From: Massilia arenae
Lineage (GTDB): Bacteria; Pseudomonadota; Gammaproteobacteria; Burkholderiales; Burkholderiaceae_D
DNA length: 64,000 nt
Assembly: GCF_008014745.1 (NCBI RefSeq)
Contig: NZ_VPFD01000010.1
Coordinates: 62,001 to 126,000 of the forward strand
Direction of reading: 5' to 3'
Part shown: piece by piece, positions 27,321-35,874 of the stretch
How the letters are laid out: every line of letters starts with the position of its first letter
Position numbering within the stretch: position 1 is the first letter of the stretch
Made by a program: the position numbers and the translations under genes
Notes under the pieces: generated by a model
The model's input: only the letters and a program-made list of their open reading frames with translations
Database searches by the model: none
What the model was told of the DNA's origin: nothing

Positions 27321-27875
27321 ATGCAAGACGACAGATCGGGGCTGCCGGCCCTGGCCCGGCTGCGCGACGGGCGTACGGTGCTGCTCCGCGAGATCCGGGC
27401 CCAGGACGAAGACGAGCTGCGCGAGGCCTTTCACCGGCTGTCGGCGGATTCCCGTTATGCGCGTTTCATGATCCCGCTGCGCGAACCGTCGCCCGCCATG
27501 CTGGCGGCGGCGACCCGCCCCGACCCGGAGCGTGACCTGGCGCTGGTCGCCATTAGCGGGGAGGGCGGCCCGGACCAGGACATCGTCGCGGGCGCGCGCT
27601 ATGTGGGCGCGGCGGGAAGCGAGACCTGCGAGTTCGCCGTTACTGTCGTCGACGACTGGCACGGACTCGGCCTGGCGCGGCGCCTGATGGAAGTACTCAT
27701 TGCGCATGCCACGGCGCGCGGCTTGCGCCGCATGGAAGGGTATGTGCTTGCCGCTAACACGCCGATGCGGCGGCTGGCCGGGCGCCTGGGCTTCGTCGAC
27801 CGGCAGTGCGAAGACGATGCCACGCTAAGAGTGGTCAGCCTCGACTTGACGGCCGACGCTGGTGGCGTCGCTTAG
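27321..27875 (+). CDS. GNAT family acetyltransferase, Pat C-terminal-like
   Basis: A 184-residue GNAT. The opening RDGRTVLLREIRAQDEDELREAF and LSADSRYARFM resemble the acetyltransferase domain at the end of Pat/Pka protein-lysine acetyltransferases. Here it is free of the NDP-forming acyl-CoA synthetase part. The acetyl-CoA-binding loop is HGLGLARRLM. It begins 1 nt after atpC and ends the operon. In an acetyl-CoA/acetyl-phosphate operon it might acetylate one of the neighbouring enzymes, but this is inference. Its TAG overlaps the stop of the convergent PilZ gene. Confidence 0.85.
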   Translation: MQDDRSGLPALARLRDGRTVLLREIRAQDEDELREAFHRLSADSRYARFMIPLREPSPAMLAAATRPDPERDLALVAISGEGGPDQDIVAGARYVGAAGSETCEFAVTVVDDWHGLGLARRLMEVLIAHATARGLRRMEGYVLAANTPMRRLAGRLGFVDRQCEDDATLRVVSLDLTADAGGVA

Positions 27876-28645
27876 ACCGTCGCGGCGCGGCGCTCGGTGC
27901 GCCCGTTGGTCAGGAAGCGCTCCAGCGATTGCTGGAACTGCATCGAAATATTCACGAAGCTGCAGCCGATCTGCACCTGTTCGCCCAGCAGGAAGGTGCG
28001 GAAGGGGCGCATCAGGCGCACTTCGAGGTCGGCTGTGACGACCAGCGCCGGCCCCAGTTCAAGCCGTACGCCGATCAGTTTCTTGCCGACGTGTAGCCCG
28101 AAACACTGCTCGGGCGAAGCGCGCATGCCGACGCCGCCCTGGGAAAAATCGTAGAGAGGCAATTCGTACTGGCGGCCCGACAGCCCGAAGCTGGCGCTGT
28201 AGTTGGCGCCGACCGGCGTCTCGACCCGGCGCGCGGAGCGCCGGTTCAGCACCAGGCAGTGTTCGGGGAAGGACGCCTGCACCAGGTGCGGCTGGCCGGG
28301 CAAGGTTTGCCAGTCGCTCTCCAGCTCGAATTGCAGCTTGGCGTTGCCGCCGATCGCGCTGACGAAGGTGGCGTGGTGGGTAACCGGCATGTCGCTGCCC
28401 GTAAAATCCAGCACGAAGTGCGGTAATTCCGGATCGACCGACTCGATTCGCACCAGGATCGGGTCCTGGATGCCGGAATAGACGGTGACGGGATCGCCGC
28501 TGAGCGACAGGGCGGTCAAGGCTTCGCCGATGTCGAACGGATCCGACATCTGGTGCGGCGCGGCATTGCCGGGAATGCGGCTCAATTGGTCGGATGGCTT
28601 GGGCGGGCCCTTGCGGGCGATGGCGACGGCATCGGAGACGTTCAC
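27872..28645 (-). CDS. PilZ domain flagellar brake protein, YcgR-like
   Basis: About 257 residues from a GTG at 28645 (VNVSDAVAIARKGPPK). The N-terminal half has the YcgR fold region (ITALSLSG-like and PVTVYSGIQDPILVRIESVD). The PilZ domain has the c-di-GMP-binding RRSARRVETPVG and DFSQGGVGM motifs. In enterobacteria YcgR slows the flagellar motor at high c-di-GMP. It is not inside the motility block but 10 kb downstream, convergent with the operon ending at 27875, sharing stop-codon bases. An upstream promoter is listed separately. Confidence 0.85.
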   Translation of the reverse strand: MNVSDAVAIARKGPPKPSDQLSRIPGNAAPHQMSDPFDIGEALTALSLSGDPVTVYSGIQDPILVRIESVDPELPHFVLDFTGSDMPVTHHATFVSAIGGNAKLQFELESDWQTLPGQPHLVQASFPEHCLVLNRRSARRVETPVGANYSASFGLSGRQYELPLYDFSQGGVGMRASPEQCFGLHVGKKLIGVRLELGPALVVTADLEVRLMRPFRTFLLGEQVQIGCSFVNISMQFQQSLERFLTNGRTERRAATV

Positions 28646-28686
28646 GGCGGGGTCCTGGACGTGATTGTAAAATGCTGCTGCACGGA

Positions 28687-28716
28687 AGTATAACGCCCAT
28701 TGCAACCTTGTTGCAA
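28687..28716 (-). promoter_or_regulatory. Promoter of the PilZ gene
   Basis: On the minus strand TTGCAA (28711-28716) and TATACT (28687-28692) are 18 bp apart, a good sigma-70 match, and lie 42 nt before the GTG. A perfect 9-bp inverted repeat, TGCTGCACG (28676-28684) and CGTGCAGCA (28730-28738), brackets this promoter and may be an operator. Confidence 0.55.
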
Positions 28717-28748
28717 ACAGGAAATCAATCGTGCAGCATTAGCATGAA

Positions 28749-29615
<867 letters not shown>

Positions 29616-30482
29616 TCAAGCCGGCGAATAGGCCAGGCGCACATAGATCGGCGCAAAAGGCTCGGCCTGGGTAATTTCGATCAGTGTTTCTTTCGCCAGT
29701 TCGAGCATGGCGACAAAGTGTACGACGACGATCGGCACCGTGTGCTGGCCCGCGAACAGGTCGCCGAACTCGACGAAGCGCTGCGATTGCAGGGTGCGCA
29801 GGATGGCCGACATATGCTCGCGCACCGACAGTTCCTGGCGCCCGATCCGGTGGTGCTGGGTCAGCTTGGCGCGGCGCAGCACGTCGAGCCAGGCGCGCTG
29901 CAAGTCCCAGGGATCGACGTCGGGCAGGGCCGTATTGATGCCCTGTTCCACGAACAGCTGCGGGCGCACGAAGTCCCGGCCTTCCTGGGGCACATTGCCC
30001 AGCGCGACGGCGGCAGATTTGATCTGTTCATAGTCCAGCAGGCGTCGCACCAGTTCGGCGCGCGGGTCGCCGACGTCCTCGACCAGGTCGTCCTGGCGCT
30101 TGGGCAGCAGCATGCGGGATTTGATCTCGATCAGCATCGCAGCCATCAACAGGTATTCCGCCGCCAACTCGAGGTTGCTCTTGCGGATTTGTTCCACGTA
30201 CACCAGGTATTGCAGGGTTACCTGCGCCATCGGGATGTCGAGGATGTTGAAGTTCTGCTTGCGGATCAGGTAAAGCAGCAGGTCGAGCGGACCTTCGAAG
30301 GCGTCGAGGAAGATCTCGAGCGCGTCGGGCGGGATGTACAGGTCGTTCGGCAGGCGCGTCAGCGGTTCGCCATACAGGCGCGCGATCGCGGCGTCTTCCG
30401 GTGCGGATGGCGCGGCATGCTGGTCGTCCACGGCGGCTTGCAGAGGAATATCCTCTCCCTCGGCCGCCCCTTGGGGCATCAT
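29616..30482 (-). CDS. scpA: Segregation and condensation protein A
   Basis: A 288-residue kleisin that joins SMC with ScpB to form the bacterial condensin. After a poorly conserved ~40-residue leader, the family begins at FLDAFEGPLDLLLYLIRKQNFNILDIPMAQVT (quoted in part: FEGPLDLLLYLIRKQNF). The middle AAEYLLMAAMLIEIKSRMLLP and the C-terminal winged helix (ELLVREHMSAILRTL-like) are present. The start has tandem ATG codons at 30482 and 30479. scpB is not next to it. Upstream is the DUF3460 gene (16 nt). Confidence 0.95.
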   Translation of the reverse strand: MMPQGAAEGEDIPLQAAVDDQHAAPSAPEDAAIARLYGEPLTRLPNDLYIPPDALEIFLDAFEGPLDLLLYLIRKQNFNILDIPMAQVTLQYLVYVEQIRKSNLELAAEYLLMAAMLIEIKSRMLLPKRQDDLVEDVGDPRAELVRRLLDYEQIKSAAVALGNVPQEGRDFVRPQLFVEQGINTALPDVDPWDLQRAWLDVLRRAKLTQHHRIGRQELSVREHMSAILRTLQSQRFVEFGDLFAGQHTVPIVVVHFVAMLELAKETLIEITQAEPFAPIYVRLAYSPA

Positions 30483-30498
30483 GCGCGCGCCTCCGTCC

Positions 30499-30684
30499 TC
30501 AGACCTTGCTCTGGTACGGATAGGCCTGCTGGCGCAGGCGCGATTCCTCGACGCGGGCCTGCTCGTCGAGCGAAACCGGTTCCTTGTCCCACAGCAGGGC
30601 GCGGCCGGCGACCTGGCCTGCGTCCAGGTGCGGATTCTGCTTCTTGAGCTCCGAGATGAACTTGGTGTGCTCGGATTCGTACAT
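30499..30684 (-). CDS. DUF3460 family protein
   Basis: A 61-residue protein, MYESEHTKFISELKKQNPHL at the start, then AGRALLWDKEPVSLDEQARV. This matches DUF3460, short proteins found mainly in betaproteobacteria, often next to scpA. The ATG at 30684 fits the family's usual beginning; an in-frame ATG at 30708 would add eight residues. No membrane segment or known motif. Function unknown. Confidence 0.8.
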   Translation of the reverse strand: MYESEHTKFISELKKQNPHLDAGQVAGRALLWDKEPVSLDEQARVEESRLRQQAYPYQSKV

Positions 30685-30784
30685 CACGTGTTTTTTCGAG
30701 AAGATCATGATTCGCTTAAGATAAATGACGGCTATGTGCCGGCGACGGGCAGATTCTTCTGCCACGCGCCGCCGGCGTCAAGTT

Positions 30785-32101
30785 TTACTTGTGCAAGGCG
30801 TTCAGCTGGCGGGCGATGATGTCGTGGTTGAGCCACAGTACCGGCGCGATTTTTTCCGACGCACCATGGAACATCAACGGGCCAGCGCCTTCCAGCACCA
30901 GGCTCGACAGGTGATCGGTGATCAGCGCTTTCTTGTCCTTGTGCAGGGCGGTGATGGCTTCCGAGGTGCCGATCATGACATCGGCCAGCGCCGGGGTATT
31001 GTCCATCGGCCAGGCTTCGAAATTGCGGAAGGTGGCGCTGGTCGCATCGTTATTGTACCTCTCGATGGTGTCGAGCAACTGTTGCAGCGAGGTATCGTCG
31101 CCCAGCAGCTCTTCACAGATGCGCCACTGCTCGTCGGCCCAGGCGCCGCCGCCTTCTTTTTTCAGCGCGCGCAGCAGCGGGAACAGCGACAGCTCGACGC
31201 CGACGAAGATATCGGACGAGTTGGTGCGGATTTCCGGGCAGTTGAACACGGTCGCGAAGGTGCCATTCTTCCAGGCTGCTTCGGCGATCGATTCCAGGCG
31301 CATCTTGGCGTAGCCCTGGGTGTAGTTGGTGTAGGTCTGCCACTGGTACTCGTCCCCGATCAGGATCTCGGTGCCGTGGTAGCCGTAGGCGGTGTAGCGC
31401 ACTTCGCCGCCGGCCTGGGTCACGCGCTCGCGGATGGTGGCGGACGCATCGATCAGGTACTTGAGCGTGTTGGCCGAGACTTCGTCGAAGTTCATCAGGA
31501 TCAGCTTGCCCAAGTCGCTGTCGAGCAGGGCGCGCGAGGACATGAAGCGCTCGCCGCGGCCTTTATAAATGCGGTTGGCAATGGCCAGGAAGGCCTTGAT
31601 CTTCGGGATGCCGCCGGCCATCGTGTGGGCGAAGAAGACGTTGGCGCCCTGCGGCACCAGTTTGTCGATCTCGGCCATCACGGTCGCGGCCGAGCCGGTG
31701 AAGCGGGCCACGCCTGCTGCGCGGCAGCGCTCGATGCGTTCCCAGTCCAGCTTTTCTTCTTGCCAGTTCTTCAGGGTGATCCCGGACAGCATTTCGGTCG
31801 GGTTCTGTTCGCCTTCCGGAGCGTCCATGTCGAAGCCGGCCATCAGCGGCACGTTGATGATGCGGCCACCCAGTTTCTCTTCCGCTTCGGCCAGTTCTTC
31901 GTCGTTCAGCTGGCGCAGGGCGCCGCTGTCGTCGCGGCGGCCGACGGTGACGCCGACGATGGTCATGCCGGCGGCGCGCGCCTGGTCGATCAGGCCGTTG
32001 ACATAGCCGCGGCCGAACAGTTCGCCGAACAGGACGAAGACGTCGCCCTTACGGAACACATTGGCTTCAGGGATATGGCGGAGAGGATTCAAATCGGTCA
32101 T
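30785..32101 (-). CDS. Enoyl-ACP reductase FabMG-type family protein (tentative)
   Basis: A 438-residue soluble protein beginning MTDLNPLRHIPEANVFRKGD. FVLFGELFGRGYVNGLIDQAR forms a Rossmann-like glycine loop and GMTIVGVTVGRRD the next strand. I recall this family being annotated as FabMG-type enoyl-ACP reductase, but no SDR catalytic Tyr-x-x-x-Lys is obvious, so the activity needs care. Other blocks such as NVFFAHTMAGGIPKIKAF and YTAYGYHGTEILI are strongly patterned. It lies downstream of metG with a 163-nt gap containing a hairpin. Confidence 0.6.
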   Translation of the reverse strand: MTDLNPLRHIPEANVFRKGDVFVLFGELFGRGYVNGLIDQARAAGMTIVGVTVGRRDDSGALRQLNDEELAEAEEKLGGRIINVPLMAGFDMDAPEGEQNPTEMLSGITLKNWQEEKLDWERIERCRAAGVARFTGSAATVMAEIDKLVPQGANVFFAHTMAGGIPKIKAFLAIANRIYKGRGERFMSSRALLDSDLGKLILMNFDEVSANTLKYLIDASATIRERVTQAGGEVRYTAYGYHGTEILIGDEYQWQTYTNYTQGYAKMRLESIAEAAWKNGTFATVFNCPEIRTNSSDIFVGVELSLFPLLRALKKEGGGAWADEQWRICEELLGDDTSLQQLLDTIERYNNDATSATFRNFEAWPMDNTPALADVMIGTSEAITALHKDKKALITDHLSSLVLEGAGPLMFHGASEKIAPVLWLNHDIIARQLNALHK

Positions 32102-32180
32102 ATTATTAGCTACCTATCAAAAGAGTTTGTGGCGGCGTTTTGTCATATTTAAAACATGGCATTGTACACACACGCCACAC

Positions 32181-32201
32181 CCTCGGGAATGCTTCCCGAG
32201 G
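32181..32201 (-). terminator. Hairpin between metG and the next gene
   Basis: A perfect 9-bp stem, CCTCGGGAA and TTCCCGAGG, with a 3-base loop lies 63 nt after the metG stop (minus strand). It has no T-run, so it is at best a weak or factor-dependent terminator, or an mRNA-stabilising hairpin. Confidence 0.4.
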
Positions 32202-32264
32202 CTTGCATGAGGCCCCTCTACGACCGGCGTTGCCGGTGTCAGGATAGCCTCTTGCCTTGCGGAT

Positions 32265-34412
32265 TTAACGGATGCGCATGCCTGGCGTCGCGCCCGGCAT
32301 CGGGTCCAGCAGGTACAGGCCCGGGTTCGTTTTCTCGTCGGCTGCCGAGGCGCACAGTACCATGCCTTCGGACACGCCGAATTTCATCTTGCGCGGCGCC
32401 AGGTTGGCGACCAGCACGGTCAGCTTGCCGATCAGGTCTTCCGGCTGGTAGGCCGACTTGATGCCCGAGAACACATTGCGGTGACGGCCTTCGCCCACGT
32501 CCAGCGTCAGGCGCAGCAGCTTGCTCGAGCCTTCGACGTGTTCGCAGTTGACGATCTTCGCCACGCGCAGGTCGATCTTGGTGAAGTCGTCGATCGAGAT
32601 TTCCGGGGCCAGGGCTTCGATGTCGCTGTCGCCGGCGGCTGCCGGGGCTTGCGCGGCCTCAACCTTTGCTGCCGGAGCGGGAACGGCGGCCACGGCCGGC
32701 TTGTCGAACAGGTTCTCGACCATCTTGGCATCGACGCGCTGCATCAGGTGGGCATAGGTGCCGATGGTGCGGCCGAGCATGGTTTCGTAAACGGCGGCGC
32801 CATGGGTGTCGGCCCAGCTCAGTTCTGCATCGCCCAGGAATTCGGCCACGCGCGTGGCCACGTTCGGCAGCACCGGCGCCAGCATGATGGTCAGCTGGCG
32901 GAACAGGATGAGGGCCGTGGTGCACACGTCGTGCAGTTCCGCGGTCTTGGTTTCGTCCTTGGCCAGCAGCCATGGCTTGTATTCGTCGACGTACTGGTTG
33001 ATGACGTCGGCGATTTCCATGATCTCGCGCAGGGCGCGGCCGTATTCGCGCGCCTCGAAGGCGGCGGCGATGCTGGTCTGGCGCTCGGCGCCGTCCGCCA
33101 TCAAGGCCTTGCAGATGGTGTCGCGGGCGGTCTGCGACAGGCTGTCGGCCAGCTTGCCGTCGAAGCGCTTGGCGATGAAACCGGCGCAGCGGCTGGCGAT
33201 ATTGACGTATTTGCCGATCAGGTCGCTATTCACGCGGGCCACGAAGTCGTCGCCATTGAAGTCCAGGTCTTCGACCCGGGCGTTGAGCTTGAAGGCCAGG
33301 TAGTAGCGCAGCCATTCCGGGTTCATGCCCAGTTCCAGGTAGCGCAGCGGGGAAATGCCGGTGCCGCGCGACTTGGACATCTTTTCGTTGTTCACGGTCA
33401 GGTGGCCGTGCACTGCGACCTTCAGCTTGTCGATAATCGGGTGGCCCGAGAAATTGAGCATGGCCGGCCAGAACAGCAGGTGGAAGGAGACGATATCCTT
33501 GCCGATGAAGTGCAGCTGCTCGGCGTCCGGGTCATTCAGGAAGGTGTCGAAATCCTGGCCCTGCTTGGCGAAGTAGTTTTTCAGGCTGGCCAGGTAGCCG
33601 ACCGGCGCGTCCAGCCACACATAGAAGAATTTGCCCGGCGCATCTGGAATCGGGATGCCGAAGTAGGGCGCGTCGCGCGAGATGTCCCAGTCGGCCAGTT
33701 TCTCGCCTTCTTCTCCCAGCCATTCCGAGACCTTGTTGACCATCTCGGGCTGCAGGCGGCCCGGGGTGTTCAGCCATTCCTTCAGGAAGGTGAAGCAGCG
33801 CGGGTCGGACAGCTTGAAGAAATACTGCTCCGACGGTTTCAGCACCGGGGTCGAGCCGGTGAACACCGAGAACGGGTTGATCAGTTCGGTCGGCTGGTAG
33901 GCGGCGCCGCACACTTCGCAGTTGTCGCCATACTGGTCCTTGGCGTGACAGACCGGGCATTCGCCCTTGATGTTGCGGTCGGCCAGGAACATGCCCTTGG
34001 CGGTGTCGTAGAAGCGGTCGACGGTCTTGGTGACGATCAGGCCGGCATCGCGCAGCTTGCGGTAGATGCCCTGCGAGAGCTCGACGTTTTCCGGCGAATC
34101 GGTCGAATACCAGTTGTCGAAGGCGATGTGGAAGCCGTCCAGGTATTGCGGGCGGCCGGCGGCGATCTTGGCCACGAATTCCTGCGGCGTGATGCCTTCC
34201 TTCTCGGCCGCGATCATGATCGGCGTGCCGTGGGTATCGTCGGCGCAGACGAAATGCACCTCGCGCTGAGCACCGCTGTGCACGTTGCCTTCGCGCTGCA
34301 TTCGCTGGAAGCGCACCCAGATGTCGGCCTGGATGTATTCCATCATGTGGCCGATATGGAAGGCAGCATTGGCGTAGGGCAGTGCGGTGGTGACGAACAG
34401 CTTGCGGGTCAT
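32265..34412 (-). CDS. metG: Methionyl-tRNA synthetase
   Basis: A 715-residue class I synthetase charging tRNA-Met. The HIGH motif is in [13 protein letters not shown]. The zinc knuckle has [18 protein letters not shown] with four cysteines. The KMSKS motif is [12 protein letters not shown]. After an Ala/Pro-rich linker (~575-605) comes a C-terminal tRNA-binding OB domain ([17 protein letters not shown] and [15 protein letters not shown]). Divergent from apbC/mrp, with a 151-bp shared promoter region. Confidence 0.97.
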   Translation of the reverse strand: MTRKLFVTTALPYANAAFHIGHMMEYIQADIWVRFQRMQREGNVHSGAQREVHFVCADDTHGTPIMIAAEKEGITPQEFVAKIAAGRPQYLDGFHIAFDNWYSTDSPENVELSQGIYRKLRDAGLIVTKTVDRFYDTAKGMFLADRNIKGECPVCHAKDQYGDNCEVCGAAYQPTELINPFSVFTGSTPVLKPSEQYFFKLSDPRCFTFLKEWLNTPGRLQPEMVNKVSEWLGEEGEKLADWDISRDAPYFGIPIPDAPGKFFYVWLDAPVGYLASLKNYFAKQGQDFDTFLNDPDAEQLHFIGKDIVSFHLLFWPAMLNFSGHPIIDKLKVAVHGHLTVNNEKMSKSRGTGISPLRYLELGMNPEWLRYYLAFKLNARVEDLDFNGDDFVARVNSDLIGKYVNIASRCAGFIAKRFDGKLADSLSQTARDTICKALMADGAERQTSIAAAFEAREYGRALREIMEIADVINQYVDEYKPWLLAKDETKTAELHDVCTTALILFRQLTIMLAPVLPNVATRVAEFLGDAELSWADTHGAAVYETMLGRTIGTYAHLMQRVDAKMVENLFDKPAVAAVPAPAAKVEAAQAPAAAGDSDIEALAPEISIDDFTKIDLRVAKIVNCEHVEGSSKLLRLTLDVGEGRHRNVFSGIKSAYQPEDLIGKLTVLVANLAPRKMKFGVSEGMVLCASAADEKTNPGLYLLDPMPGATPGMRIR

Positions 34413-34563
34413 GGTGTCGAAACGCTCGGGTTATATGAAAAGAAGCATTTTACCAGTGGATGGCCCTGCGCGCTCAGGGGGTATTGGCCGACTTTCGGCC
34501 CTTCGGACCAGCTTGCAGGCCGTTTTGCGCTACACTTCGCCCCAATATCATCCGGAGAGCACC

Positions 34564-35652
34564 ATGAGCATCACTGAGAACGACGTCAAGACGGCTTTGT
34601 CGGAAGTCATCGATCCTAACACCCAAAAAGATTTCGTCACGACCAAGTCGGTCAAGAACATCAAGATCGAAGGCGGCCAGGTCAGCTTCGAGCTGGAACT
34701 GGGCTACCCGGCCGCCAGCCAGGTCGAAATGCTGCGCGGCATGGCCGCTGCCGCCGTGCTGGAACTGCCCGGCGTCGAAGGCGTCGCCATCCGCGCCTAC
34801 AGCAAGATCGTGTCGCACACCGTTCAGCGCGGCATGAAGGTCATGCCTAACGTCAAGAACATCATCGCCGTCGCCTCGGGCAAGGGCGGTGTTGGTAAAT
34901 CGACCACGGCCGTCAACCTGGCCCTGGCGCTGTCCGCCGAGGGCGCCAGCGTCGGCATCCTGGACGCCGACATCTACGGCCCGTCGCAGCCGATGATGCT
35001 GGGTGTCTCCGGCCGTCCGGTCAGCCACGACAACAAGAGCATGGAACCGTTGGAAAACCACGGCATCCAGGTGTCGTCGGTCGGCTTCATGATCGATCCG
35101 GACGAGCCGATGGTGTGGCGCGGCCCGATGGCCAGCGGCGCGCTGCAGCAGTTGCTGGAACAGACCAACTGGCGCGACCTTGATTACCTGATCGTCGACA
35201 TGCCGCCAGGCACCGGCGACATCCAGCTGACGCTGTCGCAGAAAGTGCCGGTCACCGGCGCCGTGATCGTCACCACCCCGCAAGACATCGCCCTGCTCGA
35301 CGCGCGCAAGGGCCTCAAGATGTTCGAGAAGGTCGGCATCCCGATCCTGGGCGTGGTCGAGAACATGAGCACCCATACCTGCACCAATTGCGGCCACACC
35401 GAAGCGATCTTCGGCCATGGCGGCGGCGAGAAGATGTGCGCCGACTTCGGCATCGACTTCCTGGGCGCGCTGCCGCTGACGATGGCGATCCGCGAACAGG
35501 CCGACGCCGGCCGTCCAACCGTGGTCGCCGATCCGGACGGCGCGGTGGCTGCCGTCTACAAGCAGATCGCGCGTAAAGTGGCGATCAAGATCGCCGAAAA
35601 GGCGAAGGACATGAGCAGCAAGTTCCCGAGCATCGTCGTCAAGAACGACTGA
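34564..35652 (+). CDS. apbC: Iron-sulfur cluster carrier ATPase ApbC/Mrp
   Basis: A 362-residue P-loop protein that carries and delivers [4Fe-4S] clusters. An N-terminal MIP18/DUF59-type domain (ENDVKTALSEVIDPNTQKD) is followed by the deviant Walker A VASGKGGVGKST, the switch LDADIYGPSQP, DMPPGTGD and the cluster-binding CTNCGH. The start is the ATG at 34564 after GGAGAGC; longer frames run into the metG promoter region. Monocistronic as far as visible. Confidence 0.95.
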   Translation: MSITENDVKTALSEVIDPNTQKDFVTTKSVKNIKIEGGQVSFELELGYPAASQVEMLRGMAAAAVLELPGVEGVAIRAYSKIVSHTVQRGMKVMPNVKNIIAVASGKGGVGKSTTAVNLALALSAEGASVGILDADIYGPSQPMMLGVSGRPVSHDNKSMEPLENHGIQVSSVGFMIDPDEPMVWRGPMASGALQQLLEQTNWRDLDYLIVDMPPGTGDIQLTLSQKVPVTGAVIVTTPQDIALLDARKGLKMFEKVGIPILGVVENMSTHTCTNCGHTEAIFGHGGGEKMCADFGIDFLGALPLTMAIREQADAGRPTVVADPDGAVAAVYKQIARKVAIKIAEKAKDMSSKFPSIVVKND

Positions 35653-35691
35653 TGTAAGCCGGGGCGTGAGCCCCGCGCTAATGCCTGCACC

Positions 35692-35725
35692 GACGCGCGC
35701 CCACACCTTGTTGTTGGCGCGCGTC
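35692..35725 (+). terminator. Hairpin downstream of apbC
   Basis: A perfect 10-bp inverted repeat, GACGCGCGCC (35692-35701) and GGCGCGCGTC (35716-35725), with a 14-base loop, followed by ATTCATTT. A smaller GGGGC/GCCCC hairpin precedes it. Likely the end of the apbC transcript, though the T-run is poor. Confidence 0.5.
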
Positions 35726-35874
35726 ATTCATTTCGCATCCCGAAACTGCGCTGTTCCGTCAGCATTTTCCTGCTGTCTATCTGTTTGAAAATAAAGTCAT
35801 TAGGAAATTCCCTACCTACACTCTGACCTTGAGCGACCACCGCACAAGTGTGCAGAACAGGTATTGGGAATCAC

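Noticed and set aside
35796..35830. Sigma-28-like TAAAGTCA upstream of the GGDEF-GGDEF-EAL gene
   Set aside because: The -10 element at the right spacing (CCTACCTA) does not resemble GCCGATAA.
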